Origin: Rhyacophila brunnea
Taxonomy: Eukaryota > Arthropoda > Insecta > Trichoptera > Rhyacophilidae
Assembly (NCBI GenBank): GCA_022495005.1
Contig: JAGYXB010000160.1
Coordinates: 496,001-560,000 of the forward strand
Reading direction: 5' to 3'
DNA: 64,000 nt
A model generated the notes under the pieces. That model saw nothing but the letters and a program-made list of their open reading frames with translations. It was not told the DNA's origin and made no database searches. The position numbers and the translations under genes are program-made. Positions 23,136-35,200 of the stretch are shown piece after piece. Every line of letters starts with the position of its first letter. The first letter of the stretch is position 1.

Positions 23136-23643
23136 TGTACGTTTGCAGTTCACCGTATCACACTTTACCGTGAAATGTTGTTTCGGAAATATATGGTCGT
23201 ATATCAACCCATTCACTGTGTCCAACGCAACTGGTGCGTTACCCATCAGGTGGCAATTAGATGTAATTAGCATGTTATTTAAATGTGGTAATTAAATATT
23301 AATTGAAAGGTCCGCAGCAAATGGGTTAAAGACCGTCCAACCTCTTAGGGTCGTATAGAACTGACATAAAATTCATGTCTTAATAAAACACGGTTCTTGT
23401 CGATTTACAGGAAGCCAGCGGCAAACAAATTTTGAAAATAGCCAATATACTGGATTACTTGTTAGGTTAGGTTTAAATTGGAACATTATTGTCTGAAATG
23501 CTCTCCACGAACAACGTGTATTTTTTTCATCTAGGTGCTAAAGAGATGACCGTATATAGTATACAGTCATCTCTTTCCGATAAGAAAGCTCACGGAAAAC
23601 TGTGCTATAGTGAAATGTAATACGTACAATTTACATGTAACCC
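23136..23643. repeat. Dispersed repeat family C, copy 2
   Basis: The longest copy of family C, from TGTACGTTTGCAGTTCACCG to TTACATGTAACC. It contains a small TTAA-targeted insertion (23208-23325) that is absent from the copy at 51544-51906. Confidence 0.75.
23208..23325. mobile_element. piggyBac-type MITE (118 bp)
   Basis: The ends CCCATTCACTGTGTCC and the inverted GGTCCGCAGCAAATGGG are imperfect inverted repeats. They are flanked by TCAA (23204-23207) and TTAA (23326-23329), a TTAA duplication with one change. The uninterrupted copy of the host repeat reads 'gtatattaaagacc' at this point (about 51598-51611), so the empty site is visible in the same window. Confidence 0.75.
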
Positions 23644-24189
23644 TTAACATTAGGTATAAATTAAGATCAGAAGTTTTTATACTTTTCTCAGACATGTATA
23701 TGTAGTGTGAAAATTGCTCCTTACTCATTTTACTTAAATGTCACTTGTACTCCTTTAAAATATTAGGATAAAAACAATTATTATTGGCATTTAAAGATGA
23801 TAATATTGTGATCATTTATGTAACCAAAATAATATAATTAAAAATTCTGATAAAATCACAGCAATTAATGGTTATTTCCTGTAAAGCACATAATATGAAC
23901 TGAATAAAAATAATATTATATATTTAAAAGATTCATATAATTTATTTTAGTACTAAGTAAGTAAATTTTATCTAAAACATAGTAAATTTAAAAAATGACT
24001 AGATAACATTAAAAATAATTAAATAATATGTACCTAATAATATTATTTATATAAGTAGAGAAAAATGTGAGTAATAAATTAAACTAAACTTCATAATTAA
24101 TACTTATAAGATCTAGTAAAACGGCAACACTAAACTTGACAACATTCAATAAAATAGGTATTATAATAATTACATTTTTAAGCTCTATG
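23644..24189. other. No gene recognised; very AT-rich
   Basis: No coding frame or matched repeat seen. Confidence 0.45.
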
Positions 24190-24775
24190 TTGTGTAAAGG
24201 CATCACAAACTCATTTAAGCCACATTGTTATAGGAATTAATACATCAGTTTTATGTACATATAAACGATGATTTTTTAAGCATGATAGAACTTGAAATTG
24301 ACATTTGAAAATGATTTCAGGCATATGGCCACGGCAGCTGTTCTTGACAATGTCCATTCTGGATGACCAATTTTGTACCACTTTTTCAAGCCATATAAAT
24401 TATTATGAATAACATAAACAAATTTTGACTTAAAAAGGTGTCAATTGCTGGTCAACTTATCAAATTAAGTGATGGTTGCGGTCGCCGTTGAAACCATATC
24501 TCGTCCGGATCAATGTAATCTGTATTTTCAAAAAGAAATTATCGATTATGGTCCGGTAACGATCTCCATTGACTGAAACGCAAGCTCCGGTTTCATTTTG
24601 AAGAAATACGATTCAATGATGCCACCACCGTGCAAACCTCCACCTCTTTACCGGTAACGGCATCTAGAGGTGCTCATGATAGTTAACAAACCCATTAAGC
24701 CAAAAATGGGCCTCATCGCTAAACGCAATTTTGTGATAAAAAAACAGGTCAGTTTTCAACTGTTCTAGTACCTTA
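24190..24775 (-). pseudogene. Tc1/mariner-type (DDE_3) transposase remnant
   Basis: On the minus strand from about 24770 the reading includes 'KIAFSDEAHFWLNGFVN', then 'FLQNETGACVSVNGDRYRT', and finally 'VVQNWSSRMDIV' and 'HMPEIIF' near 24320. This order matches the C-terminal two thirds of the widespread insect transposases with an SDEAHFWLNG motif. Stops and deletions are frequent, and the DNA between the motifs is shortened. No inverted ends were found. Confidence 0.7.
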
Positions 24776-26031
24776 AATGCATGATTTTCCACTTACCAAC
24801 TAATATAAATAGTCATATACAATGGATAGGTTTGATTTAAAAAACATTCAAAAGTTTTTTCTTTATATTTTCATTCAAAAACACTTTAATAGTGAATTTA
24901 TATCAAAATAGAATTATTATGTAAAACGATGACCGATTTTCAAAGTAAATTTTGATAATTTGGTAGCGCTGTTCAAGTGTAGCTCTATTCATGATGATTT
25001 GCCAGGCTATCTATACTGATCATAAATGTAAAAAAGTGAGCAAAGTATTACAGCTCGATTTGACAGTAAAGTTAACCCTTTCCTAAGTTCTATCTAAGCA
25101 AAAAAAAACACTCGTTAACACCAATTCACTTTGCAAACTTTATTTGTATGAATTGTATGAAATTAGCTGCAGTCATTTCGTATTGCTGATTCATTTGTAT
25201 CAATCTTCAGACTATTATTGTCTGAATCTTATCTTTTAAATTTTAGATTTCGTGAGTCAGTTTCATGGCCCCCACAGGGCTCTAGCCTGGGGGCCCAGCG
25301 TGGTGGGTCAAGGGTGTATTGTTTCTTTCAAAAAACATATCACAAAATTTGCAAAGTTTACTGATGTTGTTCTTTTAAGCCTCAAATATATTTTTATCAT
25401 TCATTTCTACATGTAAATTATGAGGTTTTTGGTTCATTAAATCTATTAAATTACATATTACAACAAATTCATATTATGAATGATTAATTTATTTATAAGT
25501 CCTTATTTTGCATGTTTTTGTGCCTCTTGTAAAATTTGATTTGTGTGGATTATGCCCTTTTTCCTTACCTAAGTCGAATTATATTTGGTTTCAAATAATT
25601 ATGTGTATCGAATAGGGTTGTGTTGAATGCACAAGCAAAATTAGGACTTAGGATGACAGCGCAAGGGCTTCAGATTGTCTAGAGGTAATGTAATGTTACA
25701 TTTCTGACAATAATTCATGTACACATGCGGTTCAAACCGTCAAAGACCAGACTGTGACTGTCTTAACGTTATGATATTTTGACTAGATATGTATGTAGTT
25801 TTTTAAACAACTCTTACTATAATAAAATATGTTAATTGCAAGTCCCCATTATAAAATCCTAAAAAATACTAAGGAACAATCAGTGCTTTTGAATTAATAT
25901 TAATCGCATCCTATTCTTTTAACAATATTAATTACTTATTTTCTGGAGGTATCTAATTTTACTCACTAGTTACCTAATTTACTTACCAGCCAAAGTTTAA
26001 ACACAATTAAAATTCAATAAACTAGTTGTTC
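24776..26031. other. No gene recognised apart from a 49-bp MITE end
   Basis: AT-rich DNA. The only feature is the family G end at 25264-25312. Confidence 0.45.
25264..25312 (-). mobile_element. hAT-like MITE family G, solo end
   Basis: CATGGCCCCCACAGGGCTCT followed by AGCCTGGGGGCCC matches one terminus of family G. The rest of the element is missing. Confidence 0.7.
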
Positions 26032-26420
26032 TTAACAGTTAGAGTACGGCCTGAGTGGACTGTGATCGGCGGGGCGTGAGCGGCGTGCACAACTCAAACG
26101 TATCAAATCTAACAGCAGTGGGCAGAGTTTGACCAGGGATCGTCTGTAGATGCTGTTGGTGGTTCGTATGGACACCGCTCGGACGACATCATCCCTTACA
26201 GGAAATACTTCCGACACGGTGCCAATAGGCCATTTTAGAGGTGGCAGATTGTCTTTGCGGATTATTATCACAGTTCCAGGTTGGATGGGCTTTACGGGTG
26301 TATTCCACTTCTCTCGAGCTTGCAGGATAGTCAAATTCTCCAGATGCCACACTGCTACAACGACTGAACCACACGGTCGAGAAGCGCGTGTCGGGAGAGC
26401 AAGTTGAAAAACTCAGGACA
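26032..26420 (-). pseudogene. BEL/Pao retrotransposon, C-terminal fragment
   Basis: The minus-strand reading 'WHLENLTILQAREKW' runs on to 'PGTVIIIRKDNLPPLKWPIG' and 'VRAVSIRT..SIYRRSLVKLC'. This is the conserved C-terminal tail of BEL/Pao polyproteins that follows the integrase core (the DUF5641 type). The frame is open for about 106 codons to 26032. The upstream integrase core is missing. No LTR was found. Confidence 0.8.
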
Positions 26421-26442
26421 AGATCTGAGGCATCTTCTAGAT

Positions 26443-26500
26443 CAGTGATTGCCAAACGGTCGCTCGCGAGCTACCGGTAGCTCGCGTAGGATATTTTATC
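26443..26500 (+). mobile_element. hAT-type element, solo left end
   Basis: CAGTGATTGCCAAACGGTCG, followed by the palindrome GAGCTACCGGTAGCTC, has the look of a hAT terminus. No matching right end or target duplication was found. Confidence 0.45.
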
Positions 26501-27280
26501 ATATTATTTATAAATTTGCCTCTAAAATTTTATTATGCTTGACAAGACTCGTGGGTATTCTGCGAATAAGCATTAAGTCAAAAATACTAGTTTTGAGATA
26601 ATCGAGTTTGAAAGTTTGGACGGTCTTAACTTGTTTTATACATATAAAAGGCAAATTCCTTTCTGCGATATTGCTTTGAGTATGACTTAGTGCAGTTTCG
26701 CACGCAGAATTTTATGAATACAGCCTGAGAATGAGAGAAGCAAATGCACTAAGTCCCTTTAGTGCCTTTTCTCTGAATTCATGTATGTCTTTTTGACTTA
26801 TAACATAAATTATCTTCGCCAGTTTTATAGATATGACTGTGTGTGTTTTTGTAGACTATAGAGCGTACTCTTAATAAGATTACCTCATCATTAAGTCAAA
26901 ACAGCAAAATCTTGACTTAGTGCTTTTTCGCAGAATACCCACGAAGTTGCCGTTGTAATATGAATGTTTTGACACATTCATCCCAACAGAAAAGTATCTA
27001 ATTTTAGTTTTGCGAATTTCGCTCAAAATGAAGGCATTGTTTTGACCAACGTTTTCCACTATGAAGGTGGTTAAAATTAAATATAGAAGCAGACTCACAG
27101 ATGTACATCGTCATAATTGCATTCGGATAGGAGTGACAAGGTACTCACCGAGAATTGAAAAAATTGTGGAAGAATTCACTAATTATTTTAACTTTTACTC
27201 ACACTTATTTCAAGATATTTTTGAATTATTATTTTGTTTATAAAAACATAATTAAAGTACGCATTTTATGTTTTATTTTG

Positions 27281-27860
27281 TTATAAGATTTGATTATAAG
27301 ATAGAAGGGAATTAGAAAGGCGCCCTCCTACTCTAAGAAACCCCTCGCATATAAAGGGGGCTAGCTTTCTCAAGTGAGCAACTTTGTCCGGCAAACAAGG
27401 CATCGAGATCAGCTTTAAAATGTTAACTCTGGACCACGGCAATGATCTTGTATTCAGAGAAGGAAGCATGTGGCAGCATGTCCAGGCAACAGTTTGAATA
27501 CTTGATACACTCGCACTATGATGCGTATCCAGGACGACACCTTATGAGACAACGCATGGAAGGGATGCATGGGCATCATTTCTGTGGTGATCAAGACAAT
27601 TTATTTGAGTTTGGGCGAAGCATCTAGCGGACTACTCGTGAATGGCTGATTGGCCATTTATTTGGAGGCCCATGTGGGATGCTGTAATAACTGAGAGGCC
27701 ATCAGCTCTCGAGACAGAAAATCGCTGGGATTGTCTTTTCCCGCGATGAAATGCCAATGGTGGCTTGATTGGCTACAAAGATTTTCGGGAGGCATGAATC
27801 CAATTATTGCAACGGTAGAGTCCAAAAAGGCGAGAATGGAGTCCATCTCAACACGGCCGT
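27281..27860 (-). pseudogene. BEL/Pao retrotransposon, RNase H-to-integrase fragment
   Basis: The minus-strand peptide 'HWHFIAGKDNPSDFLSREL' with '..HPTWAS' (27846-27660) matches the end of the Pao RNase H-like region. 'PFICEGFLRVGGRLSNSLLS' (27400-27281) matches the start of the integrase zinc-binding domain. The linker between them is frame-shifted and partly foreign. With 26032-26420 this gives three pieces in the right order for one decayed element. Confidence 0.75.
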
Positions 27861-28989
27861 CTTAAGCCGTATGTGTGCAGCACAGATCGAAACAATTTAG
27901 CTAAAAGCAATGCGCCGCACAATTCAGTACAGTACTAAATGTATCTGTTGACGCCAGAGCCAAAGTGGGTATGGCAGAACCCCGCAAGGCAACTTGCATT
28001 TGCATTTCAGCGGGAGCGCACATAATATACCGGTGTATCCTGTTTATTGAATTTTAATTGCGGAGTGGTATCTAATATGTATTAATCACTACATACAACA
28101 GTGAACGTCTTACTAATTGAATATTTTTGAAACGCGGTTCTGAACCCCTATTATAAATAAATTGTGCCAGTTATAAACTCTATAATACAAATATAAATAT
28201 ATAAAATTGTACAAAACTTACGCTAGATACAAACATTGTAAAAGTTCTAATATAATGTTCAGTATATTTTATAGTTAATTGTTCTAGGAACCTGCATGAT
28301 AATAAGGAATGTTAACAATCAGTAATATTTTTTATGTATAACAATTCGTCTCATGTTAATTATCAAACAAACATTTTGTCCAATAGCACTTGTCCTGATC
28401 CTGATTTTTATCCGAATAGAGATCGTTATCCGAATGGGAATGGCTGAAGCAATATTCAACTCAATACAAAGTTCTAATGGATTTAAGTTTTGTACTATTC
28501 CATTTGAGTCGTTTTTTGCGACCCGGGTTTCGCCTTTCGGGAAGAAATAGAATAGTACCTAGTCTGAGATGAGATGTTCAGATGGTCACCAATTAGTTAA
28601 ATGAAGCGTATATTTCCAAAAATGGAAAAGTCTTTCATATTCTTTATCCGTAACTTCCAAAATCCACCAAAAGCATACAAAAAAATATTCAAAACTTAAT
28701 GAAGAAACGACATATTAAAATGATATGTACAATCAATTACCAATATGTTTAATTTAATTTTGCTTTTATTTATTGCAATAATTAAGGGTTGATTGATCAA
28801 TAGAAATTCACATATTTTTCTATTTTGAAAATAAAATGTAATGGAAAAAAGAAACTAATTTTAAAACCATTCATTTATGCTTGACACACAAAAACATCGT
28901 TTAGCACAAATATTAATTTGTGAACACATCCGTTTTTGAAAATATACGCCTCAAATGTAAGTCTAGTTGATTTGAGTTTAAAAAGCTTG
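27861..28989. other. Downstream flank of LRRC49; no gene recognised
   Basis: No coding frame is convincing. AATAAA-type signals on the minus strand (TTTATT on the plus strand near 28768) may serve the LRRC49 mRNA, but AT-rich DNA gives many such matches by chance. Confidence 0.45.
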
Positions 28990-29217
28990 TCACTTCTTGT
29001 TCGAAGCTTCATTAGCTAATTCGTTTTGCAGCTCTTTCATGTGGTCTCGAAGGTGCGTCTCCATGTTGGAGTAGTCCAGAAGAATGGACGTGATGAGCTG
29101 AAGAAGCATCGCTGGCCACGCCCGTCGAAGCATCTTCAACTTGTGAGCCGCGTCAGCCGCCAGGCACAGCACCCTCGAGAGATGCGCGCGGCCTCGGTGA
29201 CGCAGAACCACTTCTTC
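28990..29217 (-). CDS. LRRC49: LRRC49 exon J: C-terminus and stop
   Basis: The acceptor is TTCTGCAG. It reads 'EEVVLRHRGRAHLSRVLCLA', then 'RRAWPAMLLQLITSILLDY' and '..NEASNKK' with stop TGA at 28990-28992. It corresponds to the last 70 or so residues of human LRRC49 ('..LWPQMFIELVRDAVIEI..'). Confidence 0.93.
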   Translation of the reverse strand, partial: EEVVLRHRGRAHLSRVLCLAADAAHKLKMLRRAWPAMLLQLITSILLDYSNMETHLRDHMKELQNELANEASNKK

Positions 29218-32200
29218 CTGCAGAAGAATTGAGACTTACTTACCATATTGACATTTCTTCATGTTTATTAATGTTTTCAGTGCTTGAAGGGGTTACTATG
29301 AAAATAAAATCAACATTTAATAAAGAGACAATATAAAAAGAGTGTAATCCAATACATACAGCCCATTCCACTCAATTGGGACACATCGGAATTAGACTGC
29401 GCAAAGTATAACGTGAAACGTGGTCGTTTCGAGAACTACAATCCTACCTAGCCATTTCTCTCTTCGTTCCCCTCACCATGCACTCATTTGACGTTGAACA
29501 TACAAGAAACCAACCTGTGACATTGCGCTTCTTCTCCACTGTAGCGCCTCCCTAGCGACAACGTCTCTTAATGCAGAATCCGCATTCCACAACCAGCACC
29601 GAGCGGCTCCATTGTCGCCGTCCCTCTTCACAGTTATCACAATGTCTCTATCGCACAGCCTCCTGCTGCACTCGACCCGCCTCAGCGTGCCTTCTTTATC
29701 AAACCCGTGTTGTCTACCGTTGTTAGAAGAGTCTCCGAATTGACGAGTTGTGTTGCCTTCCCTCTCTCCCTGCAGACGATTCAGGAGAGGCTGTAGAAGA
29801 CTGTCGGGTAGTGACCAGAGAACTACGTCGCTCAGCCCTGCATATTCCTCATTAGCCGCAGCTATGTCTTCGTTTGTTACCTGGAAACGATAGAAGAAAT
29901 CATTATACATCATTAAAGCATTAACCCTGGTGGAGATTTGAGTTAATCAGAGGTTCACAAAAACTTTAATTTTGAATATTAGACGCATGATTTGAGAATG
30001 TAATATTCTTTTAATGGAAATACATAGCTTGAGAATGACTCAAAAATATACGAGTACAAGGGAAAGACAGTATAAAATAGGTATGTAATTAAATTAAAAA
30101 TACAGAACGCGTAATTTTTCAACTCGGTGCTGTAGAGATGATCGTACATTATACGGTCATCAGCGAACTGTGCTACGGTGAAATGTTATACATACAATTT
30201 ATATGTAACCACATATTTTTGCCTCATTTGTTTAAAAGCAGATTCTTTTGACCAAGGCTTCAAGTGCTGTGAATGTCTTTTTCAGTGCCAATTCTGACAT
30301 CGCAATGGTAAAAATCATGCATGCCTCTTCGTGATCCAAATTCCTCAGGCCCCAATGTGCCAGTCGATACAGGGCATAGGAGTGCCAAGGTCTGGCAGCC
30401 AGGGGGTTGCCCTCGCGGTGGACGGCCAGAGAAGAAAGACCTCGCAGCGCTGCCAGTGCGCCAAGCTGCCCGGCGCATGATACTCCGCACGCTCTCAGAG
30501 TGAAATGGACGGCGTTCGGAAATCTACGAAAATAAATAATTATCTAATGCGTAATCTCAACCAGTGGCGGCTGCTCTAACACCATTCAAGTGCACTGCGC
30601 TCCTTATAATTTTATAAAAGGAAACATCACTCAATTTTATGACCATGCACTTAGAGGTAAGAAAAAAAAGGAAGTATCATTGTTATTCATCCCGACAGAG
30701 CCATTTCGAGCAATAAATACAATGTTTTATATCATTTTATTCAAAATATGACCATTATATAGAGTCCAACAATCAAACTTAGGTGAAGAACAGTTCATAT
30801 AGATCAAAACATCAAGCTATTCCACCGAGTAAGGGATGAGGTGCGAGTGCGCTAATACCTGAGAGCCTTGATTTATCAGAATTTGGAACCATGTAAAATG
30901 TTTGTTACATACCTTATAGCTAACTTTGAATATATTTGTCTAAGTAGCAGCCAACTCCTAGTCATAAGACCGTCAGAAGCCGGCTCTGGTCAAATCTCTG
31001 AAGTAGGGTTAATTTAGTTGATGTTAGTTTGTAACCAGAATTAGCTTACACACATTAAAAGGTTAAACAAGAAGTAATATTATCTAAAACAAACCTGCTC
31101 TTGATAGTAGGTAGCACACCACAGATGCTGGCAAAACTGACATAGTGAAAATGAACAGTGGTGACATCACTAGCGGCAGGCCACGCCCTCTCCAGCCGTC
31201 GGAGAGCTCCTGCGCCCCACACACTCGCTTGGCCTGCCCTCACCTCGACTAACCAATCACCGCCTTGGAAACAAATTAGAAACAAGAAAACTGTGAAATC
31301 TCATTAATTCAAAATAAAAATGTCCAGAAACTGAGTATGTAGAACAGCGTGGTATACCAAAACTATGTGATACATAGAATAGTATGCTAAAAACCCTAAA
31401 TGGTTTTTATTATTGGTAAATCTAGTTATCCAATGTTTCGTAAGAGATACAAAACATCCGAAAGGTAGATATAGATCCGCTGACCTAATGAGATAGTTAA
31501 GTCCTGCGGAAGTAATGAAAATAATTCGCATGAATCATAGAGATGCAGCACACTACGGTCTGCGGGTCAAATCTTCCCCCCCAACTCTTTTTGTACAGCC
31601 CAAATCAAGTCAAGCCACTTTGTGGATTGACCATGCTGTGAAATCTGCATTCCCTTACAAATTTGCAACAGATGTATTTTATGTCAACCAATCTCAGTAA
31701 CCTTTCAGTTAACACAATAGTTGCTTTTAAAGAGAAGGACAAAACATCGAGAGCATCGACAGCTTTAAATATTTGGGAGTGCGTATCACAGGAAATGGCA
31801 CTTTGAAAAGAGTTTAACTCGATAATAATTGTCTAAGACTACTAAATTATATATAACGCCACCTATTTTACGCGTGAATTCTGACAGTGCTGCTTTGTGT
31901 GTGATGGTATAACTTTAGGAGTAACAAGGAGATAAGAGAGCGGATTATGAAACCTCTCATCACGCTAAGAGTGAAGAGGTGATGTTGGACCTGGCTCGGT
32001 CATGTGCTGTGGATACTCCAAGACAAGAAGAAAGAAGAAGAGGAAGAAACTCTACGACAACTAATGAACTCGACTAAAGATAACGTGTTCAGACTTGTCT
32101 CGTGGCTTGTTTAGTATTTAGTGAGAGGTGTTGGGGGTTACTATTCGACTGAAAAATTAGAACAAAATGGATTGACTCGACTAAATGATTTTACTAAATT

Positions 32201-35200
32201 ACTCGACTAAATTTGTCTGTTCGTACACATTTAGTTACTAAATTAATCGCCACTCGACTAAATTACTTGACTAACCCAAACTGGCCTCAAGTCTTCGTAT
32301 TTATGACAGCAATCTTACCTTGTTCTCGATCCTTCACAATTGGTTCCGGTTGATTAACAACTGCCGCAATATTGGTTTCAATAATATTGGGCTTGCTCAA
32401 TTTAGGTTTAGCGGTAACAGCTCTGCTCTGCCCCTGTTTGGGCAATGTCCTCCGCGCGGTAGTGGCACTTTTTATATGCCTCCCCTTGGCACTTCCTACC
32501 CTTGACGTGCCCTCTTTTCTCCCGCTCCGATTGGTCACTTCGCTTCCGGACGTCGACGAATTGGTAACTGTAGAATTTAAATTAGTTCCGCCAGAAAGAA
32601 TACTTGTGTTTTCGCTGTTATCAGATATAGACCGGTTCTTAGTTAGCAGCTTGTTGTTGGAGCTTGTGTCTGACGCTGATTTACTAGCTGCAAATGACGC
32701 ACGTTTCCGATTAGCGGTGGTAGCTCGTTTTAACGGTACTTTCTTCGATATTTCCGACTCACTTTCACTTGTCGTAGTCGGTAATGAACTCAGTGAAGAA
32801 TGAACGACAGGATCTACGCTGGAAACACTCTCCCATCGTTTAATAAACCTATCTCGGTTCACATTCTTATTTTCTGTATTTATATTAGCTAAACGTGGAT
32901 GTTCAAGATAGTCTATGATTGGCCCCAATATCGGTGGTAACCTAACTAATTCGCTGCTGGTGGATGTGGAATGAGAGATGTCGGTGTCTTGAGAAACACT
33001 CCTGTGAGAAAAGTTAACCCGCTTTTCGCCAAAGGTATTCCCCACTGCCGTGGATTGGTTTTTGTTTATGTCAGGTTTCACATTGGCATTAACAGGTTTT
33101 TGGATGAGGTTTGAAGTCGACTTTGACACGTTTACGAGTGTCTTTGTCTTGATGAGATCAGGGGTTTCAGATTTCGGGACTCCGTTGGCTTCTAAGACGA
33201 ATTCTGAAGGCAGGCCGACAGTCGTGCACGCCGTGGCGGTGGATGTTAGACATTTACTCTGGGATCTGAAAATATATAATATCAGAATGAAACTAAATAA
33301 TAAATAGTACATACTACATACCACTGGCCAAATAAGTTTGAATGAAAAAGTGTGCACAATTTTCTCGTATCGCCCAAAATATACCAAAACTATTATGGTT
33401 TGGCTTTGGCAGGGTTTAATTGATTTTTAAAAACTCAACAATACCATCTGCTAGTTGTAGTCTTAGTTCAATCAAAAATGATGATCATATATGAGTACCT
33501 TGGTATCAAAGTGGGACATAAGCCACACTCCACTAAATTCATGTTTTTGTTGATTCTGGTAGTGTTAGTGATGCTCTTTCCAACAATGCCTTCGACAGTA
33601 TCAAAAACGGTCGTTTTCATGGAGATTTTTGTGTTTAAAGTTCGTGTATAATATCAAAAACGGACACTTGACTTATATGCGCGCGCAGGTAAGGGCCAGC
33701 CAATCACTGAGCAGGAATCTTCTCAGACTGTCATGGCTGCCGGGATTTCGGCACTCTGATAACATTATTCTAAAATAGAGGTTCTCTGTCAGTTTTTTTC
33801 AAAATAAGTGCATTTATAATAGTTTTCAAGAAAAAGTATAATATTTAATGAACTGAAATGGACTCAAGGAATGCTAGAAAACGTGTAGCTAAGCCCAATG
33901 AGTGGAAAAGGGCCAAAGAAAAGACTTTAAAGTAAGTACTATCAGAATACTACTACAAAACTTTTTCGATCACAATGCATCTTTTTTAAATGCGATTTAT
34001 TGTTAAAATATGATGTGCTCAAGCATAATTTTATGTTTTTATAAGAATAATAATATTTAAATATTAACCTTTGCGCATTTTCACTCGTTATTTACGAGTA
34101 TTTTTCATTGTTAACGCATTTACACATACGCTATTACCTCCATGTCATTACTATGGTCACGGAAAGGGTGGTTCAAGAACAAAATGTTTTTTCAAACCGT
34201 GGTTTCTAAGTTGAATAAAACACTAAAATATATTATTTTTTCCAGATATTCTGCAAAAGGCGTGCCTTCCTTTCCTAAATGCGGCCATCGTCGTGGTCTT
34301 CAATGCAGATTATTGACAATGGAAGACATAAGGAAGTTTCACGAATCGTTTTATTCTGCACCAGCTAAAGACAAGCAGGATTCTTTTATTTTGAAATACT
34401 GTAGGACTCTCGTACCAAAAAGACGCCGTCAAAAAGTTTTTATAAAACAAAAAATGGCTACATTTCATTACAGCATTATAAACACTGCTGGGAATTGTCT
34501 TCCCGTATGCAGGGCCACGTTTTTATCAACATTAAATATAACAAAACATAGAGTTATCGGAGTCTTCCAACGGTTTAAAAAAAATAACATGTTAGTACCC
34601 ATTGAAACAAGGGGTGGATCAAGAAAGGATAAACTTTTTGAAAACAAGATGAATTCTGTCATCGATTTCACCAAATGTCTCAAGGGAATCGAGTCACATT
34701 ATAAACGAGACCGAAGTACAAGAATTTACTTAGATTCAGATCTAAGCATTACCAAAATATGGTCAATGTATAATAATAGCGTCACTGATGACTTCAAAGT
34801 AAAAATGTCATACTTTCGGATGTTGTTTAATACCCGGTTTAATATGAGTTTTGCAACTCCAAGCACTGATGAATGTAGCACATGTTTGGAATTAAAAGAA
34901 AAAGTGAAATTAGAAAAGGATGAAAATGAGAAAAAAGATTTGATATTTAAACTTACTCTACACAAAAAAAAAGCAAACTGTTTTTTCGAATATTTGAAGA
35001 AGAAAAACGATGATTGTTTTCTTATGTCCTTCGATTGCCAGAAAAACCTTGTGTTGCCAAAAGTTAGTGACCAGTCCGCCTATTACTCGAGACAATTTTA
35101 CTGCTTCAATTTAGCAGTCGTATCAGGAACGTCAAAAAATAATTTGTCACCACAAAATGTGTCAATTTATACATGGAATGAAAACCAAGGGAGGAAATCT

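Noticed and set aside
32372..32803. 143-codon plus-strand open frame
   Set aside because: It is the exact antisense of the LRRC49 Ser/Thr-rich exon; its Leu/Val-rich look comes from reading Ser/Asn codons backwards.
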